Of a DNA stretch of 64,000 nt, positions 1 to 7,197 are shown in pieces; position 1 is the stretch's first letter; every line of letters starts with the position of its first letter. The position numbers were made by a program, and so were the translations under genes. Under the pieces are notes generated by a model. That model was not told the origin of the DNA. It worked only from the letters and a program-made list of their open reading frames with translations, and ran no database searches. Source of the DNA: Prochlorococcus sp. AG-436-C05 (GTDB lineage Bacteria > Cyanobacteriota > Cyanobacteriia > PCC-6307 > Cyanobiaceae); assembly GCA_003209795.1 (NCBI GenBank), contig QCPB01000003.1, positions 1 through 64,000 on the forward strand, in the 5' to 3' direction.

Positions 1-1327
1 CACCGTTTGCTAAAGCAGCATGAAGTTGGGCTAACTTCAGTGGAGAGATTGAAAACCCTTTACCAAAAGATGCGACTGCTGGCTCAATAGAATGATTAAC
101 AAATACATCTTTTCTTTTAAGATGTCCCGCTGTAGATTCAAATAAATCAGTAGTTAAATTTGTATTAATTCCTAATTTATTCAACCAATCCCAATAAGTT
201 GAAGGCTGCATTTTTTGCATTATCCTCACCATCGCAACATTACTTGAAACTTGTAAGACTTCTGGATAATCAATGTATCCATTCCCTTTTTTATTCCAAT
301 TCGAAAGTGGCCATCCTCCAACATTGATCTTTCCAGGATCCTCTACAAAGCCTTTTTCTTGAATTATTTTTTCTTCTAATGCCAAAGCCAAATTTATAGG
401 TTTAAAAGTCGAACCAGGTTCAAATAAATCTTGCGAATACCAACCCTTGAACACTTCAGGATTGTACTGCCAGAATTTATTTGGATCATATGAAGGGACC
501 GATGCTAAAGATAGAATCTCGCCATTTGTTACATCCATAACTATTGCAAGGCCCTTCTTTGCTTTCCACTTCATTACCTGCTTTGATAAAGCTTCAAATG
601 AAGCTTTCTGTAATTTTGAATCTATCGTTAAACCTAAACTCTTGTAATCAGAAATAAAATCTCTTGGTCCAGAATTATCGGGGAGAGGTGTTCCATCTCC
701 ACCTCTTTTTAAAACAGTGCTTTTATTTAATACTTGAATTTGATGATCCAAATGCATTTCTAAGCCTGCTGAACCTTTGTTCTCATCATTAACAAAACCA
801 ACAACATTAGAATAAAGTTTGCCTTGAGGATAATATCTTTGAGAATATTTAAATAAATCCAGGCCACTTATTTGTAGCTTTCTGATCTTATTTGCTTTGT
901 CTTCTGTAATTTGATTTGCAAGCTCGATACCCAAATTATTATTATTAAATTTTGCCAAGAGGAGTTCATCCTTGATACCCAGAATAGGTGATAATTTCTT
1001 AACGACTTCTTCAACTCCTCTAACTGTATTAATTGAATCGCCTGGAAAATTAAAATATTTGGGATGAGCCCATAATTTATATAGTAATTTATCATACGCA
1101 ATTAACCGATTATTCCTATCAACTATTGATCTTCTTGTTTTTAAAGAAATAGTTCTAGAAGATTGTATTGACCTGGCTTTTTTTTTCAAATCAGCAGCAC
1201 TGAAAACTTGCAAATTAACTATCCGGCCAAACAAAGTAAATATTATTAACAAACAGAAAAAATATGTTAATTTAAATCTCTTATCTTCAAGAGGTAAAAG
1301 ATGAACAATTTTCTTACGTTTTTTCAT
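1..1327 (-). CDS. ftsI: Peptidoglycan transpeptidase FtsI (PBP3), 3' part outside the window
   Basis: This is the septal peptidoglycan transpeptidase of the divisome; it cross-links stem peptides on the periplasmic side. About 442 residues are visible. A short basic cytoplasmic tail (MKKRKK) is followed by one membrane helix (about residues 16-36), the pedestal domain with a RRSIVDRNNR stretch, and the transpeptidase domain. The SxxK nucleophile motif STFK is encoded near 401-412 and the SSN motif near 240-250. The KTG box would lie beyond base 1, so the gene is partial because of the window edge and not because of decay. The ATG at 1327-1325 overlaps the TAA of the upstream ftsL-like frame (TAATG), which fits the usual ftsL-ftsI order and translational coupling. 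PBP2/MrdA is the alternative, but gene order and N-terminus favour FtsI. Confidence 0.93.
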   Translation of the reverse strand, partial: MKKRKKIVHLLPLEDKRFKLTYFFCLLIIFTLFGRIVNLQVFSAADLKKKARSIQSSRTISLKTRRSIVDRNNRLIAYDKLLYKLWAHPKYFNFPGDSINTVRGVEEVVKKLSPILGIKDELLLAKFNNNNLGIELANQITEDKANKIRKLQISGLDLFKYSQRYYPQGKLYSNVVGFVNDENKGSAGLEMHLDHQIQVLNKSTVLKRGGDGTPLPDNSGPRDFISDYKSLGLTIDSKLQKASFEALSKQVMKWKAKKGLAIVMDVTNGEILSLASVPSYDPNKFWQYNPEVFKGWYSQDLFEPGSTFKPINLALALEEKIIQEKGFVEDPGKINVGGWPLSNWNKKGNGYIDYPEVLQVSSNVAMVRIMQKMQPSTYWDWLNKLGINTNLTTDLFESTAGHLKRKDVFVNHSIEPAVASFGKGFSISPLKLAQLHAALANG

Positions 1328-1748
1328 TAATATCCAATTTGATATCTACTATCTTTTAAGCCATCAATGATGTTTTTTATTTCTTTTTTAAAATAATTTT
1401 TTTTCTTTTCTTCAATTCTATCTATATAAATTAAATCTTTAGGGGTTGTTTTTTTAGTATTATTAAGAGAATCAAGTTCACTAATATAGAATTCCTCTGC
1501 TTTGGAAATATATTCGATCAGATTATTATTATTTGCTTTAATTTTAGATAAAATTTTATAAGTGGTCGACCATTTCCTTTGACTATTAAAAGATAGAAAA
1601 AATAAGACTAAGATTGATACTAATAAAGAGATATTTATTGTATCGATTATATTATGAATTAATTTTAATGATGATATTTTTTTTGAACTTAATTTACTTT
1701 TGTATGAACTTTTTTTTTTAAAGAATATTCATTCCCAAAAGTTTTCAT
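1327..1748 (-). CDS. FtsL-like division protein, reading frame broken at an A10 run
   Basis: This small bitopic protein lies directly upstream of ftsI. Reading from the ATG at 1748, the frame begins MKTFGNEYSLKKK and then hits a run of ten A (T on the plus strand, 1710-1719). After it the original frame stops within a few codons. The next frame stays open to the TAA at 1327 and encodes a basic stretch, one membrane helix (INISLLVSILVLFFLSF) and a charged, coiled-coil-like C-terminus. One extra A would join the two parts into a 140-residue protein with FtsL topology. The downstream frame has no ATG, GTG or TTG of its own before the helix. Either RNA polymerase slippage restores the frame, or the strain carries a deletion, or the run is a sequencing error. 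The FtsL assignment rests on topology and position only. Confidence 0.65.
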
Positions 1749-1834
1749 TTGTTATTTATATGAAAATTATAAAAAGTATTATTAATCAAATAAACACCTT
1801 TTAGTTTGATGTGCAAGTAAAAAACTTAAATTCT

Positions 1835-3193
1835 TTATGTTCTTAATAAGAACAAATTCAAAAAAGTCAAGCCATTCCATAAAGAATGCATAATCACTGA
1901 AGAGAGCAAGCTTCCCGAAACGATTCTCGTAATACCTAATCCTATTCCTAAAACTAATAATGGAGGCATTTCACTAATACTTAAATGTGCCAAAGCAAAA
2001 ATAAATGCTGAAATTGAAATGCCTAAAATTATTCCAAAGTCTCTTGATAAAATTGGCAGTAAAATTCCTCGAAAGATAATCTCTTCAAACAAAGGTGCTA
2101 AGAATGTAGTCGTTAAGAATAAAAGTATGAATGATAAGTAATTATTATTGTTAAGAACAATTTCTAGTAATGGATTACTTCCATTTTGATTATCAATTAA
2201 ACTATTCATAATCAATGAGACTAATAAAACAAAAGGTATGATCATTAACCAGCCTTTAAAACCAATCATTATGGCATCTTTAATTGGCAAGCCCTTGAAC
2301 TGAAAATAATCATTTTTAAAAAGGAATTCACCATTCAAAGATTTAATTTGATAGTAAACAATTAATAATGGTGGGATAGCCATAAATAGATATCCAAAAA
2401 ATATTTTCAATGCTTGTGACAACTCAATTGAGAGATCTTTAGAAAAAAATTCAACCAAACCAATTGAAAATAAAGGAGAAACAACTTCTCCTAAAACAAC
2501 AAATCCTCCTGCTATTAATAAAACCATATCTATCAAATGCAAATCTAAGGGTTTAAACTCTTTCCAAGCAATTTTCCTAGAAGAAATAAAAGTCCACAAT
2601 GCTTTTAAAATGAGAATTGAGCCAATCAACAAAGTAAATAATGGTATTAACCTAATAGCTAATATTTTCACAAGCATTCTTTGAGAAAGTGATTTTGTTA
2701 TCAATGAGCTTGCATCAAAGTCAAAATTTTTGCCTAATAAGTGATATAAAAATCTATCGCCTTTAAATAATTCAAATAGATCATAATTAGGTTTATATGA
2801 ATCATCATTAGATTTCCTTTCTAAGTCATCAAATAATAATTTATAGTTTTTATTCTTAAATTCATAAGAAAAATTGTTATCGATTCCAAAATCAGGCAGA
2901 TCTGAAGAAATCATCCAAATTAATTTATTTCTTTCTGTTAATTCATCAAAAGATACACTAGAAAGAGAATCATTAATTTCTTCAACCGGATCATTTGTAC
3001 TAACGTATTTTTTAAAATTTGCAGGCAATGATTGGAGGGCTAATTCTGCAATTTCCTTTTCTTTTTGACTGATATCAAAAGATACAGAAGGTCTGTTCAA
3101 ACTATCTTTTAAACCTTGTTGCCATACAAAAAAAGTAAAAAGTAAAGAAATAAAAGCTAAAAAAAGTTTTTTCCTTGAAATATTTTTAATCAT
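1835..3193 (-). CDS. CPBP family intramembrane metalloprotease (CAAX protease-like)
   Basis: This 452-residue polytopic membrane protein carries an N-terminal anchor helix, a roughly 130-residue polar region, and then about eight hydrophobic segments. The C-terminal third has the CPBP/Abi signature: the EExxxR motif at E370, E371 and R375 (LFEEIIFRG), a second-motif histidine at H403 (FALAHLS) and H436 (VIMHSLWN). These residues coordinate metal in the Rce1-like glutamate proteases. The substrate is unknown; cyanobacterial members are not generally linked to prenylated proteins. It is transcribed alone, divergently from the phosphatase gene at 3314. The family call is strong and the physiological role is open. 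Confidence 0.88.
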   Translation of the reverse strand: MIKNISRKKLFLAFISLLFTFFVWQQGLKDSLNRPSVSFDISQKEKEIAELALQSLPANFKKYVSTNDPVEEINDSLSSVSFDELTERNKLIWMISSDLPDFGIDNNFSYEFKNKNYKLLFDDLERKSNDDSYKPNYDLFELFKGDRFLYHLLGKNFDFDASSLITKSLSQRMLVKILAIRLIPLFTLLIGSILILKALWTFISSRKIAWKEFKPLDLHLIDMVLLIAGGFVVLGEVVSPLFSIGLVEFFSKDLSIELSQALKIFFGYLFMAIPPLLIVYYQIKSLNGEFLFKNDYFQFKGLPIKDAIMIGFKGWLMIIPFVLLVSLIMNSLIDNQNGSNPLLEIVLNNNNYLSFILLFLTTTFLAPLFEEIIFRGILLPILSRDFGIILGISISAFIFALAHLSISEMPPLLVLGIGLGITRIVSGSLLSSVIMHSLWNGLTFLNLFLLRT

Positions 3194-3313
3194 AATTTAT
3201 TGAGTAAAACTTATAAAACTAAAAAAAACTATCATTGAAATTACTAATTATCATATATCTATTTTTATCACGCCATGAGATGATTAAAATACCATCATTT
3301 TCAAATATATATA

Positions 3314-4645
3314 ATGGGCATAAGATTAGTTTTAGTTAGGCATGGGCTAAGCAGCTTCAATGCAAAAGGATTAATTCAAGGAAGAATAGATGATTCGGTT
3401 TTGACAGATATAGGTTACGAACAAGCTTGTAAAGCAGGCAATGCATTATCAAAAATAGAGTTCGATAGAATCTATTCATCTCCGCTGGTAAGAGCATCAG
3501 AGACTGCGAATACAATTAAAAAAAGCTTTAATAAAGAACATAATGTTATATATGACGAAAATTTATTGGAAGTAGATCTTAGTTCATGGTCTGGCCTTAC
3601 TATTAATGAAGTTAAAAACAAATATCCTGAAAATTATACTGTCTGGAAAAATGATCCAGAGAACTTAACTTTAGAAAGAATTGATAAAAAAAATTATCAA
3701 CCAATTCAAGAGTTGTATGAGCAAGCAAATAATTTTTTAAAAGATATTTTAAAAAATTATATTGGAAAAAGTGATGTAAACATTTTAATCGTAGGACATA
3801 ATGCCATTCTGAGGTGTTTAATACTCGCATTAATTGGTAAACCTAAGAAAGGTTTTAGAAAAATAAGATTAGAAAATGCCTCGTTCTCGATTCTCAATAT
3901 TTCTAAGGACAATAATAATTCTTACAAAACACAAATTGAATGTTTAAATCAAACTTCTCATTTAAATCAAAATATTCCTATTAAAATTGGAGATTCGAGA
4001 ATATTTCTAATAAGACATGGTGAAACAAACTGGAACAAAGAGGGAAGGTTCCAAGGTCAAATTGATATTCCTTTAAATAACAATGGTAAAGATCAAGCTA
4101 GGAAGGCTTGCGAATATTTAAAGGACATTAATTTCAATAAAGCTTTTTCAAGTTCAATGAATAGACCTTATGAAACAGCACAAATTATTCTTCAAAAAAA
4201 TAAAGAGTTAAAAATAATAAAGATAGATTCACTTGCAGAAATAAGCCATGGATTATGGGAAGGGAAATTAGAAGAAGAAATTAATCAAGATTGGCCAAAC
4301 TTACTAAAGAATTGGCATGATAAACCTGAAGAGGTGATAATGCCCGAAGGCGAGTCAATTATGGACGTCTCTAATAGATCAGTAAAAGCTTTTCAAAAGA
4401 TTTGTTTATCTCAAAAAGATAATGATTTAACCCTTCTAGTTGCTCACGATGCAGTAAATAAAACTCTAGTTTGTAATATGTTAGGCATTGATTGTTCAAA
4501 CATCTGGATGATAAAACAAGGTAATGGGGGTATAACTGTTATTGACATATTTAATGACCCTAATAAAGAAAACGTAATAAGTGCTCTAAACATTACCACT
4601 CATCTTGGAGGAATATTAGATTCAACAGCTTCCGGGGCACTATAA
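3314..4645 (+). CDS. Tandem histidine phosphatase (phosphoglycerate mutase family), two domains
   Basis: This 443-residue cytoplasmic protein consists of two histidine-phosphatase domains in a row. The first carries the RHG motif at R9-H10-G11 and the partner GHN histidine near H162. The second carries RHG at R234-H235-G236 followed by GETNW, with its partner histidine in VAHDAVNK near the C-terminus. Single-domain family members are about 200 residues, so this is a fused duplication. Both domains keep the phosphorylated histidine and the second histidine, so both may be active. Family members include cofactor-dependent phosphoglycerate mutase, alpha-ribazole phosphatase (CobC) and sugar phosphatases; the substrate cannot be chosen from sequence. 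The start is the ATG giving MGIRLVLVRHG. Confidence 0.88.
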   Translation: MGIRLVLVRHGLSSFNAKGLIQGRIDDSVLTDIGYEQACKAGNALSKIEFDRIYSSPLVRASETANTIKKSFNKEHNVIYDENLLEVDLSSWSGLTINEVKNKYPENYTVWKNDPENLTLERIDKKNYQPIQELYEQANNFLKDILKNYIGKSDVNILIVGHNAILRCLILALIGKPKKGFRKIRLENASFSILNISKDNNNSYKTQIECLNQTSHLNQNIPIKIGDSRIFLIRHGETNWNKEGRFQGQIDIPLNNNGKDQARKACEYLKDINFNKAFSSSMNRPYETAQIILQKNKELKIIKIDSLAEISHGLWEGKLEEEINQDWPNLLKNWHDKPEEVIMPEGESIMDVSNRSVKAFQKICLSQKDNDLTLLVAHDAVNKTLVCNMLGIDCSNIWMIKQGNGGITVIDIFNDPNKENVISALNITTHLGGILDSTASGAL

Positions 4646-4672
4646 AATTAAAACCTTTTTATGAATCTATAG

Positions 4673-4695
4673 ATATTTTGATGGGGTCAAAATAT
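4673..4695. terminator. Palindromic hairpin between convergent genes, likely bidirectional terminator
   Basis: A nine-base-pair stem, ATATTTTGA (4673-4681) with TCAAAATAT (4687-4695), encloses a TGGGG loop. It lies between the 3' ends of the histidine phosphatase (ends 4645) and signal peptidase I (ends 4754). There is no long U tract immediately after it on either strand, so the terminator call is a position-based inference. Confidence 0.5.
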
Positions 4696-4753
4696 AAAAT
4701 AATTCAAGTTTTTTTAAATTTTTAATGAAGATAAAAGAATTAGGAAATAGTTT

Positions 4754-5404
4754 CTAAAAGAACCCAATTCTTCCAAAAGGCCAGAATCTAAAATAAGCCC
4801 TCCCAATAATCTCTTCTTTAGGTAGAAAATTTCCAGGCCAAGACCTGCCATCTGCACTGTTAGGCCTATTATCCCCCAAGACTAAAAAATGTTTATCAGG
4901 AACTCTTTGACTTTTAATCTCAGCACAAGGATCAAAGAACCCGCATTTTGTTGAAATATAAGGTTCATTTATTTTTTTATTATTTATAAATACTTCTCCT
5001 TTTTTATTGACGCTCACCATATCTCCAGGAAGTGCAACTACTCTTTTGATATAAGCATCGCAAGCGCCATCTCTTAATCCAGGAATAAATGACATTGGAG
5101 GTAAACCCATAAAAAAGCAATACCTCTTAGTTGGTAATGGGATATTATTTCTTAGAGCTATGTATCCTTTATCAAAAGAATATGGAGAGTTGAAAACAAC
5201 AATTTCTCCTCTTTTTGGATCCCTTTTTTTTAATGAAATTTTTTCAATAATTAATCTATCTTTTATCTTCAAACCAGGGAGCATTGATCCAGATGGGATA
5301 TAGCGAGGTTCCGCCACAAAAGATTTACAAGAAGAAATTAAAAAAGCAAGAAAGATTAATTGAACCCAATCATTCAAAAAAAATTTCTTTATTGTGGGAT
5401 TCAT
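4754..5404 (-). CDS. lepB: Signal peptidase I
   Basis: This is the leader peptidase that removes Sec and Tat signal peptides at the outer face of the cytoplasmic or thylakoid membrane. The 216-residue protein has one N-terminal membrane segment (about 14-27). It also has the catalytic Ser/Lys pair: S40 in PSGSMLP and K120 in YIKRVVALPGD. The later box GDNRPNSADGRSW completes the S26 signature. An insertion rich in aromatic and Pro residues (about 84-118) separates the two catalytic boxes. The gene is the last of a tight minus-strand cluster (small membrane protein, pyrophosphatase, Spx-like protein, lepB), starting 23 bases after the Spx-like gene ends. Confidence 0.95.
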   Translation of the reverse strand: MNPTIKKFFLNDWVQLIFLAFLISSCKSFVAEPRYIPSGSMLPGLKIKDRLIIEKISLKKRDPKRGEIVVFNSPYSFDKGYIALRNNIPLPTKRYCFFMGLPPMSFIPGLRDGACDAYIKRVVALPGDMVSVNKKGEVFINNKKINEPYISTKCGFFDPCAEIKSQRVPDKHFLVLGDNRPNSADGRSWPGNFLPKEEIIGRAYFRFWPFGRIGFF

Positions 5405-5427
5405 AAAGTCTCCTTAAGATTATAAAA

Positions 5428-5790
5428 TTAGATCGAATAAAAGGTATTGTTATATTCAGTTTCATTAAATCCAAGTATTATATTTTTTTCTTTATAGACT
5501 AAAAAGGGTCTTTTTATTAATTTGCCATCACTTGAGAGAAGTCGAATAATTTCTTCTTTTGATGAATCTTGAATATCAAAATCAATTGACTTAAAACTCT
5601 TACCCCTTGTATTAAAAATCTTCCTTTTCTCTGTGGAATACTCTTTTAAAGCAAGATTTAAATATTTAGCTGATGGAGTTTCTTTAATTATATCTATTAA
5701 TTGATATTCAAACCCTTTTTGATCAAGCCACTTCAATGCTTTCCTACAAGTTGAACATTTTGGATAACTATAAATAATTATATTTTTCAA
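5428..5790 (-). CDS. Spx/ArsC-like thioredoxin-fold protein
   Basis: This 120-residue member of the ArsC/Spx/YffB group has a thioredoxin-like fold. It keeps a CxxC pair (C12, C15 in YPKCSTCRKALKWL) and the late cis-proline segment KRPFLV. ArsC proper has a single catalytic Cys in this loop, whereas a CxxC is typical of Spx-type redox regulators. In a cyanobacterium the role could be thiol redox sensing or reductase activity, and the sequence does not decide. One base separates its start from the stop of the upstream pyrophosphatase gene, so the two are surely co-transcribed. Confidence 0.8.
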   Translation of the reverse strand: MKNIIIYSYPKCSTCRKALKWLDQKGFEYQLIDIIKETPSAKYLNLALKEYSTEKRKIFNTRGKSFKSIDFDIQDSSKEEIIRLLSSDGKLIKRPFLVYKEKNIILGFNETEYNNTFYSI

Positions 5791-5791
5791 A

Positions 5792-6340
5792 TTATTTTAC
5801 TATTTTTGATTTCTTAAGCACTTTAAACATTTTCTTTTTTGAAGGTGTGCATTTTTTTAAAATATCTTCAACTACATCATAATCTCTCCAACCATCAATT
5901 TTAACTGTCCTACCATCAAGACCTTTACTTGTTCTAAAAAATTCTGCAACATCTTCTAACTGATTCGGGGCAATTTGATTAATACTTATTATATTAACCT
6001 GCCTAGGATTAGCGACAGGTACACATAAAAGTTTTCCATCGTATTCGCCACAGTCATGCATATCTAAAACACCAATAGGTCTTGCTTTTATTAAACAACC
6101 AGCGAATGTTGGCTCATCCATTATCACCATCGCATCTAGAGGAGCACCATCATCAGCAAGAGTATTAGGTATAAACCCATAATCAAAAGGGTACCTTACT
6201 GAAGAATGAAGTACTCTATCTAGTGCCATTATTCCTGCTTCAGAACAATATTCATATTTATTCCTGCTACCTGCAGGTATTTCAACCACTAAATTAACTA
6301 TGCCCTTCATTGGAGATGGAGGTAACAAACTAAGATCCAT
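5792..6340 (-). CDS. ppa: Family I inorganic pyrophosphatase homologue with altered active site
   Basis: At 182 residues this is clearly a family I soluble pyrophosphatase by overall sequence: EIPAGSRNKYEY, LDRVL, YPFDYGFIPNT and GEYDGK are all in place. Two positions that are nearly invariant differ. The metal-binding loop reads DDGAPLD where active enzymes have DGDPxD, so the aspartate equal to E. coli D67 is Ala. The later Tyr-Lys pair (HYKDL in E. coli) reads TSKGL, so the Tyr equal to Y141 is Ser. I infer reduced or lost diphosphate hydrolysis. A second pyrophosphatase with all these residues intact is encoded at 21092-21682. The gene overlaps the upstream small membrane protein by 11 bases. 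Confidence 0.9.
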   Translation of the reverse strand: MDLSLLPPSPMKGIVNLVVEIPAGSRNKYEYCSEAGIMALDRVLHSSVRYPFDYGFIPNTLADDGAPLDAMVIMDEPTFAGCLIKARPIGVLDMHDCGEYDGKLLCVPVANPRQVNIISINQIAPNQLEDVAEFFRTSKGLDGRTVKIDGWRDYDVVEDILKKCTPSKKKMFKVLKKSKIVK

Positions 6341-6584
6341 CTTTTTTAATTGTATGATTTAAAATTGCCTCATTTACTGGAGACAAAGGTCTTCCAAGTA
6401 AAACACTTATTGAAGGTACTAAAATTGTGAGAAAAGCAAAAATAATACCTAATAATGTGATTGATAAACCACTTATGCTTAAAGGGTCATCATCATCTCT
6501 TTCGAAATCACTTGAAACATCATTAAGAGAATAAACATCACTTAATTTACTTTTTACAAAGTGCTTTGATGTTGTGTTTCTCAA
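6330..6584 (-). CDS. Small conserved membrane protein, unknown function
   Basis: This 84-residue protein has a polar, acidic N-terminal half (FERDDDDPLS) and one clear membrane helix (about residues 42-63, ITLLGIIFAFLTILVPSISVLL). I do not recognise a family with known function. No ATG is available upstream of the helix, so the start is taken as the TTG at 6584 (MRNTTSK). Its 3' end overlaps the pyrophosphatase start by 11 bases, so it is the first gene of that operon. A shorter start is not possible without losing most of the protein. Confidence 0.68.
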   Translation of the reverse strand: MRNTTSKHFVKSKLSDVYSLNDVSSDFERDDDDPLSISGLSITLLGIIFAFLTILVPSISVLLGRPLSPVNEAILNHTIKKDGS

Positions 6585-6672
6585 GAGCTCTTACTTGTTA
6601 AAAGTTAATTAGATAACTAATTACTATTATTTTACAATCTATATGTCCATAAATCAAAACATTTTTTTTGGA

Positions 6673-7023
6673 TTATTTTTTTTCTAATAGAGATCTGATA
6701 GTTTTTAATTCTTCGAGAATTTGTATAAGGATATTTTGAGCAGCAGAAGATGGAGAATTAAAGACTTCTACAGTAACTTCTTTAATTCTTAAGATATCTT
6801 TTGCAAATCTTGCTATTTCGTTAGGATGAAATCGTAATGGATCTTTTTGATCAGTTCTATATTCAGGATTTAGTTTTCTTGGATTAAAACTAGGATTTAG
6901 ATTTCTTAAATCAGTATTTGTGTATCTATAAACAGAAGCTCTTGATCTGTTAAGGAATTTTTGAACTTCATCAATACCCACTAATTCATCTGAGCTAGAA
7001 ATATTAGAATCTATATTTTCCAT
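6673..7023 (-). CDS. Small helix-turn-helix protein, possible transcription regulator
   Basis: This 116-residue soluble protein contains a MerR/excisionase-like helix-turn-helix near residues 15-37 (GIDEVQKFLNRSRASVYRYT). A basic middle (RKLNPEYRTDQKDPLRFHPNEIARFA) and a C-terminal helix able to form a coiled coil (ILIQILEELKTIRSLLEKK) suggest a DNA-binding dimer. I recognise it as a conserved cyanobacterial protein of unknown role. It is transcribed divergently from proS; the shared 174-base gap contains the hairpins described at 7083-7134. Confidence 0.7.
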   Translation of the reverse strand: MENIDSNISSSDELVGIDEVQKFLNRSRASVYRYTNTDLRNLNPSFNPRKLNPEYRTDQKDPLRFHPNEIARFAKDILRIKEVTVEVFNSPSSAAQNILIQILEELKTIRSLLEKK

Positions 7024-7082
7024 AACTTTAAGAAAATGCTTTTGAAAAAATGAATTTAACTAAAAGTTAAAACTTTGTTACT

Positions 7083-7134
7083 GCAGAAGCTAGCAGAAAG
7101 AATATTTCTAGACTAGCTGCGTTGAGGGACTCAA
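7083..7134 (+). ncRNA. Candidate structured RNA or leader upstream of proS
   Basis: Two hairpins lie side by side in the 174-base divergent gap. The first pairs GCTAG (7089-7093) with CTAGC (7113-7117), continues inside with AGAAA (7095-7099) and TTTCT (7105-7109) around a GAATA loop, and can be extended by GCA/TGC (7083-7085, 7118-7120). The second is TTGAG-GGA-CTCAA (7122-7134) and is followed by a T-rich stretch. This could be a small RNA with its terminator or a regulatory 5' leader of proS. Strand and transcription are inferred; no known RNA family was recognised. Confidence 0.35.
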
Positions 7135-7197
7135 GACAGTTTAATTTATTTTTACTTCTTAATTGATAATATTAAATATCTATCAAATTTTTTTTGT

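Noticed and set aside
3612..3830. Minus-strand frame of 72 codons inside the histidine phosphatase gene.
   Set aside because: It is antisense to the first phosphatase domain and has no independent support.
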